DNA from: Ruminiclostridium sp.
Lineage (GTDB): Bacteria; Bacillota; Clostridia; Oscillospirales; Ruminococcaceae
Reading direction: 5' to 3'
DNA length: 64,000 nucleotides
Assembly (NCBI GenBank): GCA_017942025.1
Contig: JAGAVH010000077.1
Location: forward strand, 18,889 to 82,888
The position numbers and the translations under genes are program-made. The notes beneath the pieces were generated by a model. The model was not told the origin of the DNA. It saw only the letters and a program-made list of their open reading frames with translations, and did not search any database. Shown here piece after piece: positions 37,082 through 47,783 of the stretch. Numbering within the stretch: the stretch's first letter is position 1; the number at the start of each line of letters is the position of its first letter.

Positions 37082-38608
37082 ATGCGTTATCGTATGAGTG
37101 TGATATTGTATTCTGTAGCAATGGCGGTATTATGCTTTATAATTTTTCCGCTTTCTGCTTCAGAAGACATATTTTATGACAGCTCATATCAGTATTTTCT
37201 TACACAACATAACTTTGCTGAAATTACACAGCTTATCCCGGAGGATTACAGCCCTCCGCTCTATGCGTATTTACTGAAATTATTTACGCTTGTTTTTGGA
37301 GATTCGCTTTTTGCAATGCGAGCGTTTTCACTGGTGGCAGTAGGGGGAATGCTTTATTTATCAACTTTTGTTGCGAGAAGAGCGTTTGGTGACGTTCCCT
37401 CTGTTATCTGCACCATATTGATTTTATGTTCAACTGTGAATTTACGAATTCTTTCTGATATACGCCCGTTGATTTTTGCAATGTTTTTTAATATGGCGCT
37501 GGTTTTATATGCATATTTGTCATATAAAGAAAATAAAACATATGCATATATATGTATGACAATTTTTGCGATAATGGCAATGTACACACATTATATTGCA
37601 TTGCTTTCGGCGTTTGGCGTTTATGTTACCGTAATCCTAATTTCGCTGGTAAAGAAGGAGTATAATAAATTCAAGAGATTCTTTGTGTCAGGTGTTATAT
37701 GCGCGGCGACATATATACCATGGCTTGCAGTATTAGCCGGTCAGCTCGGAAATGTAAAAGATCACTATTGGACGGTTAAATTCAGCTTTGATTCAGCACT
37801 TGAGTATATTTTATGGCGACCGTTTCAGGTAGAAAATACTACAATGGCTTTTATGAATTTAGTTATAAAGCTGTTTATATGTGTAGCTTTTGTAGTAGCT
37901 TTGATTATATTTATGAGAAGCGATAAAGTAAAAAATGTTACTCTGAAGAAGTTTTGGGCAGTATTAAAAGAAGAGGGAATAGGTAACGGATTATTGCTTG
38001 TATTATTGCTTGTGATTCCTGTTCTGATGTTTGCTTTTTTTGCAATCGTAATATATCCTGCCGCATCTCAAAGATATTTCTTTATTTTTCAGCCGATCTG
38101 GATGATAATTCTGTCCGTTTTTCTTGGGAAGATTTGTCCTCGTAAACTATCGTGTTGTGTTATAGCTGTAATTGTTTTTAATTTCTGTACAGCGTCGGTA
38201 ACTCATTATACACAAATTCAAAATAATACTCTTGAAGAAATGAATAGTCAGATTGTATCGAAGGATGGAGAAGCGCCTGCTTTCTTACATCTTCACGAAG
38301 GTACTCTGGGAATAATGTCCTATTATTTCCCTGAAGCAAGGCATTATGTGTGTTCAGATACATATACGGTGTTGCGCACATACGACATATTCACGACAGA
38401 TATACGCAGTATTGATGATATATGTGATATAGCAGATTTCGAGAGTAGTTTTTATATTTTTGACAGCAATTACACAAGCGCATTCCGGAATGACGAATAT
38501 GAAATTGAATTTGTAGGTGACTACAATTCGTCGTACGGCCTTTATGCATCAGGTTTTGGTCTCAATAAAATAACTTTGGTAAATAGCGATGTGTCGCTTG
38601 AAAATTGA
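37082..38608 (+). CDS. Tandem GT-C-like membrane protein, copy 4
   Basis: The 508-residue paralogue is the most divergent by eye: IFYDSSYQYFLTQHNFAEI, LIPEDYSPPLYAYLLKLF, ARRAFG, LSDIRPLIFAMFF, MYTHYIALL and FLHLHEGTLGIMSYYFPEA. It keeps the DSS and SPP core but lacks the N of INYD. Copies 1-4 follow one another without terminators and lead into gmd 30 bases later, so one transcript may run from 31.1 to 41.7 kb. Confidence 0.77.
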   Translation: MRYRMSVILYSVAMAVLCFIIFPLSASEDIFYDSSYQYFLTQHNFAEITQLIPEDYSPPLYAYLLKLFTLVFGDSLFAMRAFSLVAVGGMLYLSTFVARRAFGDVPSVICTILILCSTVNLRILSDIRPLIFAMFFNMALVLYAYLSYKENKTYAYICMTIFAIMAMYTHYIALLSAFGVYVTVILISLVKKEYNKFKRFFVSGVICAATYIPWLAVLAGQLGNVKDHYWTVKFSFDSALEYILWRPFQVENTTMAFMNLVIKLFICVAFVVALIIFMRSDKVKNVTLKKFWAVLKEEGIGNGLLLVLLLVIPVLMFAFFAIVIYPAASQRYFFIFQPIWMIILSVFLGKICPRKLSCCVIAVIVFNFCTASVTHYTQIQNNTLEEMNSQIVSKDGEAPAFLHLHEGTLGIMSYYFPEARHYVCSDTYTVLRTYDIFTTDIRSIDDICDIADFESSFYIFDSNYTSAFRNDEYEIEFVGDYNSSYGLYASGFGLNKITLVNSDVSLEN

Positions 38609-38611
38609 TAA

Positions 38612-40593
<1,982 letters not shown>

Positions 40594-40611
40594 ATGAAAG
40601 GTTGTGTTATT

Positions 40612-41685
40612 ATGAAATTGTGTGCCGTTATTATGGCTGGAGGAAAAGGGGAACGATTCTGGCCTAAAAGCCGCAATGATATGCCTAAGCAGTTTCTTTC
40701 GCTTACAGGTGACGATAAAACGATGATACAAAAAACTGTATCAAGAATCAAACCGTTGATTCCAGAGGAAAACATATACATTGTAACAAATCATAGTTAT
40801 ATCGATCTTGTAAAACAGCAGTTACCGGATATTCCCGCTGAAAATATTCTTACTGAACCGATGTCAAAAAATACAGCACCATGTATCGCGCTTGCAGCGG
40901 CGGTTATTGCCGCCAGACATGGTGACGCAATAATGGTGGTTTTACCTTCTGATCACTTAATCAGATACGAAGATATGTTTGTGGACACCATCCGCCAGGC
41001 GTCTGATATAGCTATTGAAAATAATAACCTTGTTACAATAGGCATAATGCCTACTCAGGCTGAAACAGGATACGGATACATCAAATTTAAGCCAAGTGTT
41101 GAAAAACGAGGCTTTGTATATGAGGTAGAAAAGTTTGTTGAAAAACCCTCCCTTGAACTTGCCAAAGAGTATCTTTCATCAGGTAAATATTTGTGGAACA
41201 GCGGTATGTTTGTATGGAAGGTGTCGTCAATAGTTGAAAATTTCCGTCAGCATTTACCACAGGTACATAAGTTGTACGGACAAATTTTCGATTCTGCCGA
41301 TAAACCAGAAAGTGAACGTATTCTGACGGAAGCTTATAAAGGCATTGATTCCGTTTCGATTGATTTCGGTGTTATGGAGCATGCAGATAAAATTTACACT
41401 ATACCCGGAAACTTTGGTTGGGATGATGTGGGTAGCTGGCTCGCTCTTGAAAGAATCAATCAGACAAATGAGCTTGGAAACGTGGTGAAGGGTGATGTTA
41501 TCACCATTGATACCAATAACTCAATCATTGTCGGCGGTAGTAAGCTGATTGCTGTTGTTGGTATGAATGATATTGTTGTGGTCGATACAGAGGATGCCAC
41601 TTTGATTTGTGCAAAGGATAGCACACAGGACATAAAGAAAGTGATTGAGAATATCAAGATTTGTAATCGTAGAGATGTAATGTAA
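40612..41685 (+). CDS. manC: Mannose-1-phosphate guanylyltransferase
   Basis: The 357-residue protein has the nucleotidyltransferase loop AVIMAGGKGERFWPKSR (residues 5-21), LPSDHLI, FVEKPSLE and WNSGMFVWK, all typical of GDP-mannose pyrophosphorylases. The isomerase half of longer ManC/AlgA proteins is absent. It makes GDP-mannose from mannose-1-P and GTP, feeding gmd and perhaps the DPM-like transferase. The ATG at 40612 has AAAGG 10 bases before it; an earlier ATG at 40594 directly follows the rmd stop and has none. Confidence 0.92.
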   Translation: MKLCAVIMAGGKGERFWPKSRNDMPKQFLSLTGDDKTMIQKTVSRIKPLIPEENIYIVTNHSYIDLVKQQLPDIPAENILTEPMSKNTAPCIALAAAVIAARHGDAIMVVLPSDHLIRYEDMFVDTIRQASDIAIENNNLVTIGIMPTQAETGYGYIKFKPSVEKRGFVYEVEKFVEKPSLELAKEYLSSGKYLWNSGMFVWKVSSIVENFRQHLPQVHKLYGQIFDSADKPESERILTEAYKGIDSVSIDFGVMEHADKIYTIPGNFGWDDVGSWLALERINQTNELGNVVKGDVITIDTNNSIIVGGSKLIAVVGMNDIVVVDTEDATLICAKDSTQDIKKVIENIKICNRRDVM

Positions 41686-41689
41686 TAAA

Positions 41690-41698
41690 TGCTATAAT
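41690..41698 (+). promoter_or_regulatory. Extended -10 promoter of candidate small RNA
   Basis: TGCTATAAT matches the extended -10 consensus (TGN-TATAAT). No good -35 lies 17 bases upstream. It sits just after the manC stop; the predicted start is near 41705. Confidence 0.5.
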
Positions 41699-41703
41699 AT
41701 ATG

Positions 41704-41862
41704 TTATGGGAACTTGTTCCCATAAAGCAACCGATAGGTTGCAGGTGCGAAGCACAAACATATATAACAAGGTTCACTCAGCCGTCGAAATTTTCGTTTT
41801 CGTTAGTGGCATAAGGGTCTTATAAATTAAGCCCACCGACTAAGTCGGTGGGCTTAATTTTA
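41704..41862 (+). ncRNA. Candidate small structured RNA, about 155 nt
   Basis: Between the extended -10 and a strong terminator lies a row of hairpins: TATGGGAAC/GTTCCCATA (41705-41713 with 41716-41724), GCAACC/GGTTGC (41727-41732 with 41737-41742), GTGC/GCAC (41745-41748 with 41752-41755), ATAAG/CTTAT near 41811-41822, and the 16-bp terminator stem. No open frame of useful size fits it. The first hairpin begins at the predicted start point, as in a 5'-protected RNA. It could be an independent RNA, a processed 3' UTR of manC, or a remnant of an IS200/IS605 element. No known RNA family was recognised. Confidence 0.45.
41825..41859. terminator. Strong bidirectional terminator
   Basis: A perfect 16-bp stem (41825-41840 with 41844-41859) around a three-base TAA loop is followed by TTTAA on the plus strand. 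It lies between manC or the candidate RNA and the convergent adaptor gene. Confidence 0.82.
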
Positions 41863-41874
41863 ATATAACATTTA

Positions 41875-42852
41875 TTATTTTTCAGTCAGAATAACTGTAT
41901 CGCCTTCGTTTATACCGCTTAAAATTTCGGTGTATCCGCCGGCTGAAGCACCGGTTTCTACAGGAATATCATATTTCTGGTCACCTTGAAGTATGGTACA
42001 GAAGGGATTCATACCATCTTTTTTTATAGCTGAATTTGGTACAACAAGAACATTTGTTCTCTTAGTGGTGATAGCATAGATAGTTGCCCATCCTGCATCG
42101 GCAGCTGATACGCCATCATTTTCATTTATAAGTCTGTCAACATCGTCAGCATTGATGGTAACGGCGCAGTATTTGGACGCATTTTTGGATGCTGTAGAAG
42201 GTACTGTATCAGGAGCTGCGCTGACTACACCTTTATAATCAACACTGTTTATTTTTAAATTGACATCCATACCGAAGCGCAGATTTTTGCCTGCTCCTTC
42301 AGAGTTATATACATAGATTGTTTCCGGGATAACTACAACGCACATTACATCGCCTTCTTTAAGCTCTGTGCCTTCTTTTGCATACGCACACTTTGAAATA
42401 ACACCATCATAAGGCGCTGTTACTACTGCTGCGTTTCTTTTCTTGAGAAGCTTATCAAGTTCTATCTGATAGTATTCTCTTTGAATATAATCACCGGTAG
42501 CGGCTATTTTGATTTCAAGCTCTGTTATCTGAAAGTCGAGGTCGGTTGTATCAAGAGCAATTAAAGCATCGCCTTTTTTTACCTTCTGGAACTTTCCGAT
42601 GTTGCAACTGCTGACCTTTCCGTTGAAGGGGGCGGCGAAGGTAGTTGATACTGCAAAATCAAGAGAAGCAGGGATTTTTTCTTCGGTTTCTATAGTTTTT
42701 ATTTCTGCTGTTGCAGTTTTATAAGAAACTTTTGTTGTGGTGCCTATGGGAACGTAAATTTCGTTTTCAACAACATTTTCGTTGCAACCTGTAACAGCGA
42801 CCAATAATGAAAATGTTGCTAAAATTCCTGCGATAATGCGTTTTGCGTTCAT
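41875..42852 (-). CDS. Efflux periplasmic-adaptor-like lipoprotein
   Basis: The 325-residue protein starts with a lipoprotein signal (lipobox LVAVTGC, Cys near residue 23), then a split biotinyl-lipoyl hairpin domain (FAAPFNGKVSSC and VTAPYDGVISKC) around a short helical hairpin, a beta-barrel region and the closing ILSGINEGDTVILTEK, as in MacA/HlyD-type adaptors. In Gram-positives such proteins partner with ABC exporters of the MacB type, but none adjoins it. It comes 30 bases after the epimerase gene. Confidence 0.83.
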   Translation of the reverse strand: MNAKRIIAGILATFSLLVAVTGCNENVVENEIYVPIGTTTKVSYKTATAEIKTIETEEKIPASLDFAVSTTFAAPFNGKVSSCNIGKFQKVKKGDALIALDTTDLDFQITELEIKIAATGDYIQREYYQIELDKLLKKRNAAVVTAPYDGVISKCAYAKEGTELKEGDVMCVVVIPETIYVYNSEGAGKNLRFGMDVNLKINSVDYKGVVSAAPDTVPSTASKNASKYCAVTINADDVDRLINENDGVSAADAGWATIYAITTKRTNVLVVPNSAIKKDGMNPFCTILQGDQKYDIPVETGASAGGYTEILSGINEGDTVILTEK

Positions 42853-42882
42853 AAATTATCCTTTCTCTGTAGGTCAATAGGC

Positions 42883-44043
42883 TTATGTACGGGTAATTAT
42901 TTCCAGACACATTCTTCCGTTGTGATAAGGACACTTCCAAGGGTCTACAACAGGCTTGAAGTCAGCGGGAATATCATCGTCTGTAAGCTGTGAGTGCCAT
43001 TCTCCGCCTTCTCTTGTGTCGACTATTTTTGTTTTGATATAGTTCCATAATGAGAGAGCAATATCAAGATATTTATCGTTATTATACCTCTGATATGCAT
43101 TGTAGAAGCCTACAACGCCTTCTGCCTGCACCCACCAGATATGCCAGGTGTTTATAACGCCTTTTTCTACTTCGTTATTAAGCCTGCCGTTGTTCATAGC
43201 ACGTTGTGCAATATTCTCAACAACCACTTTATTCATGTTGGACGCTTTTTGTGAAAGCTCAGCATCGCCGAGAACATCGCAGGCTCTGTCAACAAGCCAG
43301 GTAGCTTCGATGTCGTGACCGTAGGAATAGATATCACCGATTTCATTAAGATGCTTATCAAAGAATACAAGGAGCTTTCCGTTTTCCTTGTCATAGATTT
43401 TGTCAATCATAATTTGGAGCTGGAATTTAAGGCAGTTTGCTACTTCCTGATTCTTGCATACACGATAAAGCTCTGTGTAGGCTTCGATGAGGTGCAGGGT
43501 AGTGTTCATAGTTTTGTCTGCCATAAGACCATTTTCAGAAAGTGCATCGTTTTCAATAAGCTCCCAGGTTCTGGATAATGCCTCGAGATAAGCAATCTCA
43601 TCTCTGCATTTATCTTCTACGGTTCTGAATACATCAAGAGCAAGATTAAGTGCATTTTTATCCTTTGAAGCATCATAATAGCTGGACATAGCATAGATGA
43701 AAAATGCCTGACAGTATGTGTGCTTCATAGAGTCGTTTACTGTGCCATCGGCGTTCATCATCCAGTAAACACCGCCGTTTTCCTTATCAACACAGTAGGT
43801 TGATAAGAACTCGTATGCGTGCTTTGCTTTTTCAAGACATGCTTCGTCTTTTAAAACAAGATAGCAATTAGAGTAGAACCATAAAATTCTTGAATGAAGG
43901 ATAACTCCCTTGGGAGCATCCTTATCAAGCTTTAAATCGTTGGACAGATAGCCGTAGAATCCGCCCTTTTCTGTATCAGCGAGCTGATTCCAGAAGGGGA
44001 TTATGTGTTCTGTGAGTTCTTTTTGGATTTCCGTTTTGAACAT
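42883..44043 (-). CDS. Cellobiose 2-epimerase
   Basis: The 386-residue protein is very close in pattern to the Ruminococcus albus enzyme: TEHIIPFWNQL, GVILHSRILWFYSN, HAYEFL, GGVYWMM, SYGHDIEATWL, WWVQAEGVVGF and the C-terminal PWKCPYHNGRMCLEI. The fold is an (alpha/alpha)6 barrel with catalytic histidines in the last-named motifs. It turns cellobiose into glucosyl-mannose and mannobiose into mannosyl-glucose, linking cellulose or mannan oligomers to phosphorolysis. It has no signal peptide. AAGGAG precedes the ATG. The gene lies 27 bases after secA. Confidence 0.93.
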   Translation of the reverse strand: MFKTEIQKELTEHIIPFWNQLADTEKGGFYGYLSNDLKLDKDAPKGVILHSRILWFYSNCYLVLKDEACLEKAKHAYEFLSTYCVDKENGGVYWMMNADGTVNDSMKHTYCQAFFIYAMSSYYDASKDKNALNLALDVFRTVEDKCRDEIAYLEALSRTWELIENDALSENGLMADKTMNTTLHLIEAYTELYRVCKNQEVANCLKFQLQIMIDKIYDKENGKLLVFFDKHLNEIGDIYSYGHDIEATWLVDRACDVLGDAELSQKASNMNKVVVENIAQRAMNNGRLNNEVEKGVINTWHIWWVQAEGVVGFYNAYQRYNNDKYLDIALSLWNYIKTKIVDTREGGEWHSQLTDDDIPADFKPVVDPWKCPYHNGRMCLEIITRT

Positions 44044-44070
44044 TTTTTCATTTCTCCTTGTAGAGCTTAA

Positions 44071-46797
44071 TTATTCATCTGCTCCGCAACATCTCTTATA
44101 TTTCTTTCCACTTCCGCAGGGGCAGGGATCGTTTCTGCCTACTCTCTGGGAAGAATCTTTTTTTACAGGTGTGTGTGCTCCTGCATTTTCAGGTGCGGGT
44201 TTCATAACCTGCTCGCGCTGGGGAGGTGCTTCTGTTCTGACTTTGACTGTGAGCACAAGTCTTACTGTGTCTTCACGGATAGAAGCTATCATCTCATCAA
44301 ACATAGCAAAGCCTTCGATTCTGTATTCTACTACAGGATCACGCTGTGCATAACCTCTGAGTCCGATACCGCGCTTTAATTCTTCCATTGCGTCGATGTG
44401 ATCCATCCACTTTGTGTCAACTACTTTAAGCAGACAGATACGTTCAACCTCGCGCATGGTTTCGCTTCCGAGCTCTTCTTCACGGAGTTTATAACGCGAT
44501 TCAGCTCTCTGGATAAGCATTTTGATGATATCCTTACGGTCGATATTATTAAGATCGTCAATGGTATAATCAAAATCGGTTTCTGTTGTAAGCACATTCA
44601 TATAATGCTCACGAAGACCTGCAAAGTTCCAGTTTTCAGGATATTCATGTCCGCAGTAGGTAGCTACGCTCTCTTCAATGGTATCCTTAATCATACTTTT
44701 GATATAATCGCTTATATCTTCGCCGTTAAGCACCTTTGCACGCTGTGTATAGATTGTCATACGCTGCTGTGACATAACATCGTCAAAGTCAAGGACATTC
44801 TTACGGATTGAGAAGTTTCTGCCTTCAACCTTGCGCTGTGAGGATTCGATTGTGTTTGTGAGGAATTTGTTTTCAATAGGCATATCCTCTTCGATACCAA
44901 GAGTCTGCATAATACCCTGAACTCTTTCACCGCCGAACATACGCATAAGATCGTCTTCAAGAGAAATGAAGAAGCGGCTTTCGCCGGGGTCACCCTGACG
45001 GCCGGCACGACCTCTTAACTGGTTGTCGATACGGCGTGATTCGTGACGTTCTGTACCAAGAATAAACAGACCGCCTGCCTGTCTTACTTCTTCAGCTTCG
45101 CCTTCTATCTGATTCTTGAATTCTTCGTTATATTTGATATAGGTTTCTCTTGCGTTGATAATATCCTGATTATCTGTTTCAGCAAAGCCTGTTGCTTCGT
45201 TGATAAGGAATTCATCCATTCCTTCTTTTCTCATCTTTGCCTTTGCAAGGTATTCAGCGTTACCACCAAGCATAATATCTGTACCACGTCCGGCCATATT
45301 GGTAGCAATGGTTACAGCGCCTTTTTTACCTGCCTGAGCAACTATTTCAGCTTCTCTTTCATGATTCTTTGCGTTCAGTACCTCGTGCTTGATACCTTTT
45401 CTTTTAAGCATAGCAGAAAGGAGTTCTGATTTTTCTATTGTAATAGTACCTACAAGAACAGGCTGTCCCTTAGCGTGGCACTCTTCAATCTGTCTGATTA
45501 CTGCTGTGAATTTGCCGTTTTCATTTTTATAAACCTGATCCTGATGGTCAATTCTTGCTACCGGCTTATTGGTAGGAATTTCGATTACATCAAGAGCATA
45601 AATCTGTCTGAATTCTCCTTCTTCGGTCATAGCTGTACCTGTCATACCGGAGAGCTTATCGTAAAGTCTGAAGAAGTTCTGGAAGGTGATGGTTGCAAGT
45701 GTCTTACTTTCGTTCTTTACCTGTACGCCTTCTTTTGCTTCAATAGCCTGATGTAAGCCTTCGTTGAATCGACGACCGAACATAAGACGACCTGTGAATT
45801 CATCTACGATAACAACTTCGCCGTCTTTAATTACGTAGTCGACGTCGCGTTTCATTATGCCCTGAGCCTTTATAGCCTGGTTAACATGGTGCAGAAGAGT
45901 AACGTTTTCCATATCCATAAGGTTTTCTACACCAAAGTAAGCTTCTGCTTTTCTTACACCTCTTTGTGTAAGGGTAGCGCTCTTGGCTTTTTCGTCTATG
46001 ATATAGTCACCGTCGATGACATCCTGATCTTCCTTGCTGTCAAGTTCTACAACCTTGTAGGGGCGGAGGTTTCTTGCTAATTTATCAGCTTTCTGATAAA
46101 GGTCTGTAGACTTGTCACCGGCACCTGAAATGATAAGGGGAGTTCTTGCTTCATCGATTAAGATAGAGTCAACCTCGTCCACGATTGCAAAGTTGAATTC
46201 ACGCTGAACCTTGTCCTTCTTGTGGATGCACATATTGTCACGGAGATAGTCAAAGCCGAGCTCATTGTTAGTACCATAGGTAACATCACAATTATAGGCT
46301 TTTCTTCTCTGGTCGTTTGTCATATCATGAAGAATCATTCCGACTGTAAGACCAAGGAATCTGTGTACACGACCAATCATTTCGCCGTCACGCTTTGCAA
46401 GATAGTCGTTTACGGTTACTACGTGAACACCTTTGCCGCTGAGTGCAACAAGATAGGTGGGCAGTGCCGCTACAAATGTTTTACCTTCGCCTGTTCTCAT
46501 TTCTGCAATACGTCCCTGGAATAATACAATACCGCCAAGCACCTGTACAGGATATGGTTTTTTGCCGAGAACTCTCCACATAGCTTCTCTGCAGGTAGCA
46601 AATGCGTCAGGAAGAATGTCTTCGAGAGTTTCACCATTTGCAAGTCTGCCTTTTAAAATCTCAGTCTGTGACTTGAGCTCTGTATCTGTCATTGCTGCAT
46701 ATTTTGACTCAAGATCCAGAACCGCTTCTTTTAAAGGGGTAATTCGCTTAATTTCTTTTTCTGAATAATTTCCGAATAATTTTGTGAGTAAGCTCAT
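44071..46797 (-). CDS. secA: Preprotein translocase ATPase SecA
   Basis: The 908-residue protein has the full SecA layout: Walker A RTGEGKT near residue 103, Walker B/DEAD segment [12 protein letters not shown], the preprotein cross-linking domain, [20 protein letters not shown] and the helical scaffold. It ends with the zinc-binding SEC-C tail ([14 protein letters not shown]), preceded by a proline-rich linker. It drives protein export through SecYEG. AGAAAGGA precedes the ATG. The promoter is a perfect consensus with an inverted repeat in its spacer. Confidence 0.97.
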   Translation of the reverse strand: MSLLTKLFGNYSEKEIKRITPLKEAVLDLESKYAAMTDTELKSQTEILKGRLANGETLEDILPDAFATCREAMWRVLGKKPYPVQVLGGIVLFQGRIAEMRTGEGKTFVAALPTYLVALSGKGVHVVTVNDYLAKRDGEMIGRVHRFLGLTVGMILHDMTNDQRRKAYNCDVTYGTNNELGFDYLRDNMCIHKKDKVQREFNFAIVDEVDSILIDEARTPLIISGAGDKSTDLYQKADKLARNLRPYKVVELDSKEDQDVIDGDYIIDEKAKSATLTQRGVRKAEAYFGVENLMDMENVTLLHHVNQAIKAQGIMKRDVDYVIKDGEVVIVDEFTGRLMFGRRFNEGLHQAIEAKEGVQVKNESKTLATITFQNFFRLYDKLSGMTGTAMTEEGEFRQIYALDVIEIPTNKPVARIDHQDQVYKNENGKFTAVIRQIEECHAKGQPVLVGTITIEKSELLSAMLKRKGIKHEVLNAKNHEREAEIVAQAGKKGAVTIATNMAGRGTDIMLGGNAEYLAKAKMRKEGMDEFLINEATGFAETDNQDIINARETYIKYNEEFKNQIEGEAEEVRQAGGLFILGTERHESRRIDNQLRGRAGRQGDPGESRFFISLEDDLMRMFGGERVQGIMQTLGIEEDMPIENKFLTNTIESSQRKVEGRNFSIRKNVLDFDDVMSQQRMTIYTQRAKVLNGEDISDYIKSMIKDTIEESVATYCGHEYPENWNFAGLREHYMNVLTTETDFDYTIDDLNNIDRKDIIKMLIQRAESRYKLREEELGSETMREVERICLLKVVDTKWMDHIDAMEELKRGIGLRGYAQRDPVVEYRIEGFAMFDEMIASIREDTVRLVLTVKVRTEAPPQREQVMKPAPENAGAHTPVKKDSSQRVGRNDPCPCGSGKKYKRCCGADE

Positions 46798-46879
46798 TTT
46801 ATATTGTCTTGTCCTTTCTATGTTCCAGATTAAATGCCTTTAAGGCACAACTGTTGTATTTTAATTTACATTCTTTAAT

Positions 46880-46908
46880 ATTATACACCTAACGGGTGTA
46901 TTTGTCAA
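46880..46908 (-). promoter_or_regulatory. Perfect promoter of secA with internal inverted repeat
   Basis: Minus-strand TTGACA (46903-46908), 17-base spacer, TATAAT (46880-46885). TACACC-N5-GGTGTA (46884-46900) fills the spacer and touches the -10, an ideal place for a repressor or MerR-type activator site. Confidence 0.7.
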
Positions 46909-46962
46909 TAAAAACTGTCGGTTATTTGTATATATTTTACACAAATTTTTTTAAATTAACTA

Positions 46963-46991
46963 TTGACTGTTTGGCTTTCTTGTGCTAAAAT
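46963..46991 (+). promoter_or_regulatory. Promoter of comFB
   Basis: TTGACT (46963-46968) and TAAAAT (46986-46991), 17-base spacer, TGC before the -10. Confidence 0.66.
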
Positions 46992-47042
46992 AACTATGTA
47001 GAATTGTATATAAGCCATACAATCAGAAAGGATGTATCAGTT

Positions 47043-47309
47043 ATGCTTATAAATATGATGGAACACTATGTTGATGAAAGGTTATCAGAGCTTTTATCCA
47101 AGAATGATTGCTGTAAATGTGAGGTATGTGTTGAGGATATGAAGGCATACGCTCTTAACAGATTGCCTTCAAGATACGTCAGCACAGTAAACGGCGAGAT
47201 ATTCACAAGAATCACTCAGGAGATGGAAAGCCAGCCTACAGTAGACCTTGACGTTGCTGTTATGCAGGCAATTACCAGTGTCGGAGCAAATCCCAGACAT
47301 AGAAAATAA
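47043..47309 (+). CDS. comFB: ComFB-like protein
   Basis: The 88-residue protein fits the late-competence ComFB family: MMEHYVDERLSELL, the zinc-type CCKCEVCVEDMKAYALNRLP and RYVSTVNGEIFTRI. ComFB-like proteins elsewhere bind cyclic dinucleotides; the exact role here is unknown. The ATG at 47043 has GAAAGGA upstream; a longer frame from 47004 lacks one. No comFA or comFC gene adjoins it. Confidence 0.85.
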   Translation: MLINMMEHYVDERLSELLSKNDCCKCEVCVEDMKAYALNRLPSRYVSTVNGEIFTRITQEMESQPTVDLDVAVMQAITSVGANPRHRK

Positions 47310-47460
47310 TATAATTATTCGTTGTGAGGTACGAGATATACTTTTACCGAACAGGCTTTTACAAACAGCGTTGACTGACTTTAAAGATGTAAAATCTGAA
47401 AAGAAAGACGGAGCTTTATAGAAATATAGCTATTATTGTATCGCTATAGCTATGCCTTTT

Positions 47461-47484
47461 ACAGCTGTGTCTTTGCATGGCTGT
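47461..47484 (+). terminator. Possible terminator or attenuator before the hyd operon
   Basis: ACAGCTGTG (47461-47469) pairs with CATGGCTGT (47476-47484), allowing two G-U pairs, and TTTATTTTT follows. It ends about 20 bases before the next start codon, with no clear promoter between. Confidence 0.5.
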
Positions 47485-47509
47485 TTTATTTTTGGAAAGG
47501 ACAAAAACT

Positions 47510-47782
47510 ATGTGCGAACAAGAAAGCAGAGTTGCTCTTATAGGAATTGTAGTATCGGAGCCTGACAGTGTTGTAAGGATGAACGAGCTTCTGCATGACA
47601 ATGCATCTTACATTATCGGCAGAATGGGAATTCCTTATGAAAAAGCAGGGGTATCGATAATCAGCATTGCTATAGATGCACCGCAGAATGTTATAAGTAC
47701 TTTATCGGGCAAGCTTGGTGCATTGAAGGGCGTTACTACCAAAACTATATATCAGAAGCTCCCGACGGAGAACGGAGAATAA
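47510..47782 (+). CDS. TM1266-type iron-only hydrogenase system regulator
   Basis: The 90-residue protein has an ACT/NikR-C-like ferredoxin fold (RVALIGIVVSEPDSVVRMNE, HDNASYIIGRMGIPY, VSIISIAIDAPQNVISTLSG, LGALKGVTTKTIY). Proteins of this family precede HydE and HydG in Clostridia and Thermotoga and are presumed regulators. It lacks a DNA-binding helix of its own. AAAGGA precedes the ATG at 47510. It lies one base before hydE, which supports the call. Confidence 0.85.
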   Translation: MCEQESRVALIGIVVSEPDSVVRMNELLHDNASYIIGRMGIPYEKAGVSIISIAIDAPQNVISTLSGKLGALKGVTTKTIYQKLPTENGE

Positions 47783-47783
47783 T

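Noticed and set aside
41704-41862. The structured region as a TnpB/IscB-type guide RNA or a HEARO element
   Set aside because: No TnpB- or IscB-like reading frame lies beside it, and I could not match the conserved core; kept only as an unassigned candidate RNA.
47371-47395. TTGACT and TAAAAT before the hyd operon as a promoter
   Set aside because: The spacer is only 13 bases, too short for sigma-A.
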